Shown here: piece by piece, positions 1-6,186 of the stretch
Position numbering within the stretch: the stretch's first letter is position 1
How the letters are laid out: the number at the start of each line of letters is the position of its first letter
DNA from: a virus
DNA length: 35,628 nucleotides
Virus record (IMG/VR): IMGVR_UViG_3300028815_000049
Location: 1-35,628 of that record
Strand: one strand, 5' to 3'
Position numbers and translations under genes: made by a program
The notes under the pieces: model-generated
Told to the model about the DNA's origin: nothing
Databases searched by the model: none
The model's input: only the letters and a program-made list of their open reading frames with translations

Positions 1-143
1 AGTTCAAGCATGTAAGCTACTCGAAAACCATGGTCATGCGGGCAAAATATGCAGAAATGCTTGCGGAGCGCTTGCCGTACCTGGACGAGATGCTGTGGGA
101 TTCGTTCGAGAGCAAATCCCGCACGTACGAGGAGATGGAGTGA
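1..143 (+). CDS. C-terminal fragment of an unidentified protein, cut by window edge
   Basis: An open frame runs from the left edge (first full codon at position 3) to TGA at 141-143 and gives 46 residues. The fragment is helical and charged, with a cluster of acidic and aromatic residues (YLDEMLWDSFES) and an acidic end (EEME). The next gene starts inside its stop codon (TGATG), the same junction style as the rest of the block, which supports a real gene end. The family cannot be recognised from this fragment, and the start lies outside the window. Confidence 0.6.
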   Translation, partial: FKHVSYSKTMVMRAKYAEMLAERLPYLDEMLWDSFESKSRTYEEME

Positions 144-250
144 TGGAATTCTACCTGGACAGCTTGCCCGGCTACGTGGTGTTGACATGCGTGCTGGGCT
201 GGTTTGGCTGGCGCGTGTACTGTTGGATTCGTGAGGTGCTAAACCGATGA
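143..250 (+). CDS. Small single-span membrane protein, 35 aa
   Basis: This short gene starts at the ATG overlapping the previous stop codon (TGATG) and ends in an ATGA overlap with the next gene. The product has a polar N-terminus, a hydrophobic aromatic stretch at about residues 10-30 (GYVVLTCVLGWFGW, then VYCWI) and a basic end. That is the layout of a single transmembrane helix. No family is recognisable. Support comes from the tight coupling on both sides. It is the first of three tiny membrane proteins in the replication block (also 1210-1353 and 2108-2272). Confidence 0.6.
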   Translation: MEFYLDSLPGYVVLTCVLGWFGWRVYCWIREVLNR

Positions 251-480
251 ACATGCAACGTACCTTAGCCCGCTACCTGGAGCCGCATCAGCATTTCATG
301 CATCACGGCAAATGGTACCGGCGCATTGACGATAGTGAACGGCACATCGCACGGGCAGAATTGAAGGAGTACTGCTGGGTGGGTGCTTACACGGTCCCAG
401 GACCAAATGAGCGAAGCGCACCGATACCAGTCTCGTTTAACGGAGGCTGCGAGGTGTGGGTAGAGGTGGAGGATGTTTGA
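247..480 (+). CDS. Hypothetical protein, 77 aa
   Basis: The gene starts in an ATGA overlap with the 35-aa membrane protein; a GAGGTG at 235-240 lies close upstream. The product is soluble, His- and aromatic-rich in its first half (HQHFMHHGKWYRR) and ends in an acidic beta-like stretch (CEVWVEVEDV). There is no signal peptide or membrane segment. No family is recognised. It overlaps the next gene by 8 bases, so it is probably translationally coupled to it. Confidence 0.6.
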   Translation: MNMQRTLARYLEPHQHFMHHGKWYRRIDDSERHIARAELKEYCWVGAYTVPGPNERSAPIPVSFNGGCEVWVEVEDV

Positions 481-778
481 CGACAGAGAGTATTCGGATT
501 CCATGCGCGGCGACGAGACTGACGGGGTGGATTTCTTGCTGAAGTCCACGCATGCCAAGTCACAGGCCAGGGATATTCTGGACGCCGCCAATAGGTTCAT
601 GATCGTGGCCGTGGTGCCACACGATGAAGAATCTGAGCAGTGGCTGACACTGATTGGCGGCATGCACACTGGAGACCTGGCGCACTTGGGGCTGCGCTTT
701 GGGATGATCTTGCAGGAACTGGTCGAGGTTTGTATCGATGCTGAAGACGATCAAGGAACACCTGGAGCAACTGACTAG
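473..778 (+). CDS. Hypothetical protein, 101 aa
   Basis: The ATG at 473 follows a purine-rich stretch (GAGGTGGAGG) that can serve as ribosome binding site. The product is acidic at both ends with a more hydrophobic core at about residues 40-85 (RFMIVAVVP, then WLTLIGGMHTGDL, then LGLRFGMILQELVEV), which suggests a small alpha/beta domain. No catalytic motif was recognised. Its last 41 bases overlap the next gene in another frame. Confidence 0.6.
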   Translation: MFDDREYSDSMRGDETDGVDFLLKSTHAKSQARDILDAANRFMIVAVVPHDEESEQWLTLIGGMHTGDLAHLGLRFGMILQELVEVCIDAEDDQGTPGATD

Positions 779-896
779 CAAGTTGCGTACAGGAAAATTC
801 GTAGAACGACGCCGAGATTTCAACCGAGAGCGTGCGCACCGCCACCCGGCGCTGATGAAAGCTGCACGCAGGAGTAAGCTGAAAAGGAGAAACTAA
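738..896 (+). CDS. Small highly basic protein, 52 aa
   Basis: This frame starts at ATG 738, nine bases after GAGG (725-728), inside the end of the previous gene. It ends with TAA at 894-896, whose last base begins the next ATG (TAATG). The product is very rich in Arg and Lys (VERRRDF, RERAHRHP, ARRSKLKRRN) with no hydrophobic segment. Such composition suits nucleic-acid binding, but no known domain is visible. The call rests on start-site spacing and coupling to both neighbours. Confidence 0.55.
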   Translation: MLKTIKEHLEQLTSKLRTGKFVERRRDFNRERAHRHPALMKAARRSKLKRRN

Positions 897-1213
897 TGTC
901 TGAAGCTGGACCCAATGACGCTCAGGAAAAGCTGGAAGCAGAGGCTGCGCAGGAGCAGGTTGATGCCCCGGAGATTGCGTACGGCGTGACGCTGTATATG
1001 ACGACCGAAGGACAGTATGGAGCGGAACCAATCAACGACATTCCGCTGCTTGACATGCTGGCCCTGCTGGCACGTGCTACGGAAGGTGCACGGTCGCAGT
1101 TCTATGCCATGCGCACTGCGCAATTCCAACAGCAGATGTTACATCAGCAACAGCAGCATCAGCACAGTAACCTTGTCGTTCCTAAGCCAGGCATTCAGGT
1201 GGTGGGAGAATGA
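896..1213 (+). CDS. Hypothetical protein with glutamine/histidine-rich tail, 105 aa
   Basis: ATG 896 lies six bases after AAGGAG (884-889), a strong ribosome binding site. The product has an acidic, Ala/Glu-rich N-terminus (1-25), a middle segment with a hydrophobic helix (PLLDMLALLARA) and a low-complexity Gln/His stretch at about residues 77-90 (QFQQQMLHQQQQHQHS). It ends in an ATGA overlap with a small membrane protein. No family is recognised. The middle part could be a small oligomerising domain followed by a flexible tail. Confidence 0.65.
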   Translation: MSEAGPNDAQEKLEAEAAQEQVDAPEIAYGVTLYMTTEGQYGAEPINDIPLLDMLALLARATEGARSQFYAMRTAQFQQQMLHQQQQHQHSNLVVPKPGIQVVGE

Positions 1214-1353
1214 CGGTACCCCAGGTGCTGATATTCATTAGCGCGGTCGGCTTTGTGCTGGCCGCTGCTGTCTTGATTGGAGAGATCGTATGGCCTGCAT
1301 TCGTACGTTGGAGGACTTCATTGGTCCGACGCGCACATCAGGCACGCAGATAA
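1210..1353 (+). CDS. Small single-span membrane protein, 47 aa
   Basis: ATG 1210 overlaps the previous stop (ATGA), and the gene overlaps the primase start by 64 bases in a different frame. The N-terminal half is a strongly hydrophobic helix (about residues 4-28: VPQVLIFISAVGF, then VLAAAVLIGEIVW). The C-terminal half is basic (VRWRTSLVRRAHQARR). This fits an N-out, C-in single-span protein by the positive-inside rule. No family is recognised. Because the overlap with primase is long, the gene is less certain than its neighbours. Confidence 0.5.
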   Translation: MTVPQVLIFISAVGFVLAAAVLIGEIVWPAFVRWRTSLVRRAHQARR

Positions 1354-2111
1354 ACTTCCAGTTCTGCCCAGTGTGTGGCAGTGACAAGTGGAAAGTATAC
1401 GTCGACCCTGTGTCCGGTCGATGGTACTGTTTTGCAGGTGGACATAGTGGCGGGGGCCGCGTGGAGGTGGGCCTCCCACAGGAGGGCGTGGGACGACAGA
1501 TTCTGGAGCAATTGAACGGCAACTCACGCGGGGAATCTCGTACCGAGTGGCCGGAAATCCAGCTACCGCCATTCATGGAATTGTCGTCCCGCGCTGTCCG
1601 ATACTTGCGGGCGCGAGGTTTGAGTGATGAAACTATCAGATTTGCGAAACTCGTGGAGTGGGATCACCCTGACAAACTCCGCGTACTGTTCCCGTTCTTC
1701 GGGCCAGAAAAACAGATCATTTATTGGTCGAGTCGTACGTATTCAAGCTTGGATCAAAGTCCCAAGTATCTTACTGCACCTGGGAAGCATCCTTTTTATG
1801 TGCTTCCGGAGTGGCGTCAAGAGAAAGAAAGAGTGGTAGTGGAAGGAGTTATGGATGCACTCGCTGTCTATCAGTGGACGAGGCTTCCCGTACTGGCCCT
1901 CTGTGGAAAGAGTTTGCCGCGCTATCTTGAAGCAGCGTTTACCTCGCTCATTACGGAGAGCGCACGACTACTACTTGACGGCGATGCGTTGCGAAGTTCG
2001 CTTCGGTTACGTACCCGACTTAGCAGCCGGCGTGACATTCGGATTACGCCGTTACCTGTAGGCCAGGATCCAGCGGATCTCGGGCCAGAGCTTGAGGAGT
2101 ACTTGAGATGA
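1290..2111 (+). CDS. DNA primase (zinc finger plus TOPRIM)
   Basis: This is a 273-aa primase that would synthesise RNA primers for the phage polymerase, probably together with the DnaB-like helicase encoded at 7979-9295. The N-terminus has a zinc-binding pattern (C26, C29, C47, H52, in CPVCGS and CFAGGH). The C-terminal half carries TOPRIM signatures: VVVEGVMDAL with E185 and D189, LLLDGDA with D230 and D232, and a DnaG-like GQDPADL near residue 258. It is much shorter than bacterial DnaG and lacks a helicase-binding extension, as in many stand-alone phage primases. ATG 1290 follows GGAGAG (1279-1284) by five bases. It ends in ATGA with the next gene. Confidence 0.9.
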   Translation: MACIRTLEDFIGPTRTSGTQINFQFCPVCGSDKWKVYVDPVSGRWYCFAGGHSGGGRVEVGLPQEGVGRQILEQLNGNSRGESRTEWPEIQLPPFMELSSRAVRYLRARGLSDETIRFAKLVEWDHPDKLRVLFPFFGPEKQIIYWSSRTYSSLDQSPKYLTAPGKHPFYVLPEWRQEKERVVVEGVMDALAVYQWTRLPVLALCGKSLPRYLEAAFTSLITESARLLLDGDALRSSLRLRTRLSSRRDIRITPLPVGQDPADLGPELEEYLR

Positions 2112-2272
2112 AAGCGTTAGCAGTTTATGTGTTGCGTTTCCTAGGACAGTCGGCGTTGTTGTTTGCCGGCTGGAACATCGGGGCGGCGGAGTTTGGTGCG
2201 CCAGACGTGACGTTCTGGCATTGCATGGCGATGATCGTGCTGCTGCGTACAGTGAAGGACGCATTCCGTTGA
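2108..2272 (+). CDS. Small membrane protein, 54 aa
   Basis: ATG 2108 overlaps the primase stop (ATGA). The product has two moderately hydrophobic stretches, residues 4-22 (LAVYVLRFLGQSALLFAGW) and 35-48 (VTFWHCMAMIVLLR), so it may be a hairpin of two short helices or one span with an amphipathic partner. It ends with a basic tail. No family is recognised. It is the third tiny membrane protein interleaved with replication genes. Confidence 0.55.
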   Translation: MKALAVYVLRFLGQSALLFAGWNIGAAEFGAPDVTFWHCMAMIVLLRTVKDAFR

Positions 2273-2317
2273 TACCTTTTTTACGCGAGGCGGGGTTCCG
2301 AAAAATTGGAGGGTGGC

Positions 2318-2590
2318 ATGAAAGTCGATGATCGAGGACGAGTCCGGTTTACATTTAAAAACGTGCGCTACGAACTAACTAGGACATCGTTCGCCATGTA
2401 CGAGCGAGTGTGCAAGCGAGAGCGTCCGTGCCGTTACCTGGACACGGCGATTGAGTTAGCGTATGCTATGGACTACCAGGAGTTCCGGGAGAAACTGCGG
2501 CGGGCACTGAATCTGCTGCATGATTACACCGGGAACAAGGTATTTACGACAGCCATCCATGTTCCCGTGCGAAAGGTCGGTGAGTTTTGA
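2318..2590 (+). CDS. Hypothetical protein, 90 aa
   Basis: ATG 2318 is chosen over an in-frame TTG at 2306 because GGAGGG (2308-2313) sits just before it and would be inside the gene if TTG were used. The product is basic and mixed alpha/beta: an N-terminal strand-like part (GRVRFTFKNVRYELT) followed by helices with many Arg/Glu pairs (EFREKLRRALNLLHDY). No catalytic motif was recognised. It ends in a TGATG overlap with the nuclease gene. Confidence 0.65.
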   Translation: MKVDDRGRVRFTFKNVRYELTRTSFAMYERVCKRERPCRYLDTAIELAYAMDYQEFREKLRRALNLLHDYTGNKVFTTAIHVPVRKVGEF

Positions 2591-2937
2591 TGGACTTCAA
2601 CCATGCGAACCGAGTAGGTGGCGTGGCCGAGTTGATGGTGGCCGTCAAGGCTGCGCAGTCCGGGTGGACTCCCAGCATACCGGCGTATCCTGTGGACTAC
2701 GACCTGATCGTGGAGCGGGACGGCGTGTGCAAGAGAGTACAAGTGAAATCAGTTGTAATCAACAAAAACAACCCGGTCGTGCACGTGTGCAAGAAGAACC
2801 GTGCGTATGCAGACGATGCGTTTGACTGGATCATAGCAGTGGACGTGGACACCGGCAAGATGTGGCGCTTCGAGTGGAAGGACGTCACGCAACGACGGAG
2901 CCTGAGTCTCCGCAAGCGAGAGGATGCGGTGTGGTAA
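2590..2937 (+). CDS. Small PD-(D/E)XK-fold nuclease
   Basis: The 115-aa product has the core of a PD-(D/E)XK nuclease: a conserved Glu in the first helix (E14, in GGVAELMVAVKAAQSGW), the metal-binding Asp (D38, in VDYDLIVE) and the QxK pair (Q51, K53, in RVQVKS). The pattern resembles group I intron-associated endonucleases and Hjc-like resolvases; I cannot tell which. ATG 2590 is used rather than the preceding in-frame TTG because of the TGATG coupling. Its end overlaps the start of the polymerase gene, so it may act in replication or recombination with it. The fold is well supported, the substrate is inferred. Confidence 0.75.
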   Translation: MDFNHANRVGGVAELMVAVKAAQSGWTPSIPAYPVDYDLIVERDGVCKRVQVKSVVINKNNPVVHVCKKNRAYADDAFDWIIAVDVDTGKMWRFEWKDVTQRRSLSLRKREDAVW

Positions 2938-5276
2938 AGAGCGCAGTGTTTGTGCTGGGCAGCATGCACCGGGATGTCGGTCGGACTGGCGATGCCATTG
3001 CACCTAACGAGATCGACCTGCTTCAGCAGGTGGCGACAGAACTGCGGCTGGAAGTGGACCTGTTCCTGGCCGTGGAAGATCCGGCGCAGGCAGGCAAGGG
3101 GTCGTCCGTGCCCATGAATGTCATCCGGGAGGAACGGCCCCGGCTTATCGAGCAGATAGAGCGGGCCAACCCTGACATCGTGGTGTGCTTCGGGCCGACC
3201 GCAATCAAGTCTGTCTTCAACAAAGGCAACATGGTCCAGCGTGAGATGATGCGGCAGAAACATAATGCTCCTGATGTTGCGTGCCCAGTAGTGGTGACGC
3301 ACTCGATGGAGGCGTTGGCGATGTCGCCGGGCATCAAGAAGTGGATCCGCATGGACATACAGGCAGCAGTCGAAGGCCATGTGGAAACAGAATGGGGCGA
3401 CTATGTATACATTAGGAGTGATGACCCTAGCTGGAGCGTTGCTCCTGACTGGGTACATGGCTTACAACCTGGGGTTTGCATTGGTTTTGACCTGGAAACA
3501 TACCCCGGTCTGGATCCACATGCAGAAAATTCTAGGATTCGAATGGCTGTACTCTCCCATATGGTCGGACGTGCGACGGTCGTACTTACCGACCCGTACG
3601 GAGCCTTACCTGAGTGGGTTACAACCCTGGCGTCCGACAACAGTATTATCAAGGCAGGCTCGAACATCAAGTTTGATTACAGGTGGATGCACCGGTTTGG
3701 GTACGATCTGCGAAACTTACACGATACCTCAACCGCAGACCATGTGCTCGACGAGACCAACCCGTTCAAAGACCTCAAGTCACTTACCTTTAAGTACCTG
3801 CCCAGACTTGGAGACTACTCCAAAGATCAACGTGCCAGAGTCGCAGAACTTGGAGGATGGGAACACGTGCCCGACGACGAGATGTTGCAGTACGCAGGAG
3901 GAGACGGAGAAGCCAGCCTCGCCGCCGCCCACGCACAACGACGGATCTTGAGAGAACATAACCTAGAGCGTCCGTTCAGGCTGTCGATGGATTTGTATGA
4001 GGTGTTGGCTAAGATGGAGGTGCGCGGTGTTGGCATCGACATGGGTATTAATAAAGAATTGGACGCATCATTTAGTGACAATCTGTCGGAAGTGCGGGAC
4101 AAGATCACCGATGCGCTCGGGCCTATCAACCCGAACTCGCCGGTCCAACTGGCGGATGCGTTACTACGCACCGTTCCCGACATTGATCTTGCAAAGCGAG
4201 GGCTGCGCCACTATCTGGAAGAGCGACCTACTGAGGAGGCTAGCACAGCGCGTGATGTTTTGGAGAGGGAAGCCTCGAAGCATCCGGTCATCGAAGATAT
4301 TCTATTGCACCGACGTCTCCAGAAACTACACGGAACCTATATCAAAGGAATCAGGGACAAGTACATAACAGAGAGGAATGGGAAGTACTACATCCATCCG
4401 CAGTACCGGACGGACGTGGTACACACCAATAGGCTATCGTCGAACAGCCCGAACGGACAGAACATTCCGCGCAAGCCGGACCCGGATGATCCGCACCCGA
4501 TCCCGCAGGAACTGAACATCAAGCGACAGTTTGTGTCTCGCTTTGACGGCGGGCAGATCATGGAGGCGGATCTGTCGCAGGCGGAGCTACGTGTGGCAGC
4601 ATGGCTGTCCCGTGACCCGAATATGATTGGAATCATCGAGCACGGCGGTGACATCCACCGCAACACAGCCAGCCTGGTGTACGGCGTGCCACTGGATGAG
4701 GTCACGGATCTGCAACGCTATAATTGTAAGCGCGTGAACTTCCTGACGCTGTACGGCGGCGGGGCCAACACGCTGGGCAGGCAACTTGGCATCAGCAAGA
4801 ACCAGGCCAAGGAGATACTGGACCAGTACTTCCGCACGTTCCCAGGACTGCGCACTTACATTGATCGGATCAACGTGCGGGTGCAGCGGGATCTGTATGT
4901 GGAGTCGCCCTTCGGATACCGGCGCAGGTTCGAGCGTCCGCTGCGTTGGATGTCCTGGGATGGCTGGCGGGTGCAGCGCCAGGCGTGGAACCATATCGTG
5001 CAGAACACAGCGGCTGCGCTGTGTTACGTTGGTATGATAAATGTCCAGGGATACCTGGAAGACACATTAAAGAGCCATATCATTATGCAGGTACATGATT
5101 CAATTATCGTGGACGTGTATCCAGGAGAGCTAGATCATGTAGCCACAATCACTAAGGCGTACATGGAAGAACCCAGCTTGGATAGATATGGCGTAGATAA
5201 CTTCGACATCCCACTGGTCTGTGACGTAGAAGCCGGCCCATCGTGGGGAGAGATGAAACCTATTGCATTCGAGTGA
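2931..5276 (+). CDS. Family A DNA polymerase with UDG-like N-terminal domain and 3'-5' exonuclease
   Basis: This 781-aa protein is the replicative polymerase. Residues 1-150 resemble the uracil-DNA glycosylase fold (PDIVVCFGPTA near 81-91, VVVTHSMEAL near 121-130) but lack the GEAPG-type catalytic motif. A DEDDy exonuclease follows: D187/E189 (FDLE), N245 and D249 (GSNIKFD), Y321 and D325. Polymerase motifs are A (D547, ADLSQAELR), B (R596, K600, F604, Y608, G609, with the same spacing as Taq R659 to G672) and C (H722, D723, S724). Motif C has Ser where Pol I has Glu. GTG 2931 follows AGAGGA by six bases; the open frame extends to a GTG at 2862 but without a better binding site. The 5' end overlaps the nuclease gene by seven bases. 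Confidence 0.93.
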   Translation: MVKSAVFVLGSMHRDVGRTGDAIAPNEIDLLQQVATELRLEVDLFLAVEDPAQAGKGSSVPMNVIREERPRLIEQIERANPDIVVCFGPTAIKSVFNKGNMVQREMMRQKHNAPDVACPVVVTHSMEALAMSPGIKKWIRMDIQAAVEGHVETEWGDYVYIRSDDPSWSVAPDWVHGLQPGVCIGFDLETYPGLDPHAENSRIRMAVLSHMVGRATVVLTDPYGALPEWVTTLASDNSIIKAGSNIKFDYRWMHRFGYDLRNLHDTSTADHVLDETNPFKDLKSLTFKYLPRLGDYSKDQRARVAELGGWEHVPDDEMLQYAGGDGEASLAAAHAQRRILREHNLERPFRLSMDLYEVLAKMEVRGVGIDMGINKELDASFSDNLSEVRDKITDALGPINPNSPVQLADALLRTVPDIDLAKRGLRHYLEERPTEEASTARDVLEREASKHPVIEDILLHRRLQKLHGTYIKGIRDKYITERNGKYYIHPQYRTDVVHTNRLSSNSPNGQNIPRKPDPDDPHPIPQELNIKRQFVSRFDGGQIMEADLSQAELRVAAWLSRDPNMIGIIEHGGDIHRNTASLVYGVPLDEVTDLQRYNCKRVNFLTLYGGGANTLGRQLGISKNQAKEILDQYFRTFPGLRTYIDRINVRVQRDLYVESPFGYRRRFERPLRWMSWDGWRVQRQAWNHIVQNTAAALCYVGMINVQGYLEDTLKSHIIMQVHDSIIVDVYPGELDHVATITKAYMEEPSLDRYGVDNFDIPLVCDVEAGPSWGEMKPIAFE

Positions 5277-5291
5277 GAGTTGTGGTATACT
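5263..5291 (+). promoter_or_regulatory. Sigma70-type extended -10 promoter before the SSB gene
   Basis: TATACT at 5286-5291 is preceded by TGG (5283-5285), giving the extended -10 pattern TGnTATACT. A weak -35 (TTGCAT, 5263-5268) sits exactly 17 bases upstream and overlaps the end of the polymerase gene. Transcription would start near 5298, leaving a short leader with AGGAGG (5314-5319) before ATG 5326. This would give the SSB gene its own expression from host RNA polymerase, suiting a protein needed in large amounts. It is seen by pattern only. Confidence 0.6.
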
Positions 5292-5325
5292 AGTACCAAG
5301 TAGACACCCAAATAGGAGGCAGAAC

Positions 5326-6042
5326 ATGTCTACATTCCGAGTCAACGTCAAGGCCAACATCGAAAGCACCGTGCGCAAGACTGTGTTTTTCGACATCAAG
5401 CCCGACAGCATGAACCGCATCCGTGTGGTCCCACCGGTCGACGAGACTGGTATGATCTTCACCAAGGCGGTCAACCATTTCAAGCTGAAGAACGAGGACG
5501 GCTTCGGCATTGCGCTAGCTTGCTTGGAGGAGCACGGCGACGAGGGTACCTGCTATCTGTGCAAGCTGATCAAGTTCCTGGAGAAGACGGGCGACAAGTC
5601 AGACGCCAAGGTAGCGAAGATGCTGGCGGCTAGTTCCCGCTGGTATCTCCAGGCATTCATCGGAGAGAAGGATGTGGACGGCAACCTGAACTACACTGGC
5701 CCCAAGCTGGTGGGGTTGAGCAAGACCACCGCCGAGAAGGTATCCAACTTGCTGACGACGCAGGACCAGATTGGCGATGTGTTCTTCTGCGACCCGGACA
5801 ACGGCCAGGATCTAGTGGTGCAGCGCATCGGCACTGGCTTCAAGACCAAGTACGAAGTGCAGTTGACAGGCAAGCAGGTTGCGCTGTCGGATATTGTGCC
5901 TGACTGGGAAGACAAGCTGATCACGGATGTGAACGAGGCATTGAACATGAAGGTTCGGACACCGGAGGAGCAGCGTGAGGCCGTGCTGCGGACGTTCGGA
6001 GACGAGTTGGATTGGGACACAATCGATGCGGCTGTGAGCTAG
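5326..6042 (+). CDS. gp32-like single-stranded DNA-binding protein with zinc motif
   Basis: This 238-aa protein would coat single-stranded DNA at the fork and contact polymerase, helicase and nucleases. H51, C66, C76 and C79 form an H-x14-C-x9-C-x2-C pattern that closely follows the zinc site of T4 gp32 (H-x12-C-x9-C-x2-C). The N-terminus is basic and the C-terminus acidic (GDELDWDTIDAA), as in gp32, where the tail binds partners. Length is shorter than T4 gp32 (about 300 residues). ATG 5326 is preceded by AGGAGG at a six-base spacing and by its own promoter-like site. The stop codon lies inside a long inverted repeat that begins the structured region downstream. Confidence 0.85.
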   Translation: MSTFRVNVKANIESTVRKTVFFDIKPDSMNRIRVVPPVDETGMIFTKAVNHFKLKNEDGFGIALACLEEHGDEGTCYLCKLIKFLEKTGDKSDAKVAKMLAASSRWYLQAFIGEKDVDGNLNYTGPKLVGLSKTTAEKVSNLLTTQDQIGDVFFCDPDNGQDLVVQRIGTGFKTKYEVQLTGKQVALSDIVPDWEDKLITDVNEALNMKVRTPEEQREAVLRTFGDELDWDTIDAAVS

Positions 6043-6172
6043 TCAACCGACCATGGGCGGCAGGGCCAAGGAGCACGACGGTGCATGTGGCTGGAGAGGT
6101 AGGACGTGACCAGGCTGCTGGGAGTGCTCGGCGGTTGCAGGTGTACCCTTAGACAGGCCCGCTAGCTCACAG
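6032..6172 (+). ncRNA. Candidate structured RNA closed by an 11-bp perfect inverted repeat
   Basis: The gap between the SSB and Cas4-like genes is bounded by CTGTGAGCTAG (6032-6042) and its exact reverse complement (6162-6172), extendable by a G.U pair. Nested inside are CAACCG/CGGTTG (6044-6049 with 6132-6137), GAGCAC/GTGCTC (6071-6076 with 6124-6129) and CTGG/CCAG (6091-6094 with 6110-6113). GGGCC (6063-6067) can pair with GGCCC (6156-6160), which would cross the second helix and make a pseudoknot. The SSB stop codon TAG is in the left arm, and the right arm ends four bases before the ribosome binding site of the next gene (6176-6182). I see no known RNA family. It may be a cis-regulatory element, a processing site or an independent RNA. 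Confidence 0.5.
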
Positions 6173-6186
6173 ACGAAAGGAATAAC

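Noticed and set aside
2277-2284. T-run after the 54-aa gene as a terminator
   Set aside because: No stem of useful length lies directly upstream of the run.
2862-2930. Longer start for the polymerase at GTG 2862
   Set aside because: The extra 23 residues lie over the nuclease gene, have no binding site in front and no domain; GTG 2931 has AGAGGA at good spacing.
2697-3458. 253-codon antisense frame over the nuclease and polymerase genes
   Set aside because: Opposite strand to clear protein domains, odd His/Arg/Cys-rich composition; a shadow of the coding frame.
6053-6109. 18-codon open frame (ATG to TGA) inside the SSB-Cas4 gap
   Set aside because: No ribosome binding site, not coupled to neighbours, and the paired-arm structure explains the gap better.
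6032-6172. tRNA, hammerhead or HDV-like ribozyme in the SSB-Cas4 gap
   Set aside because: No cloverleaf or T-loop consensus; GAAA is present at 6175-6178 but the CUGANGA part of a hammerhead is not; HDV-type pairing was not found.
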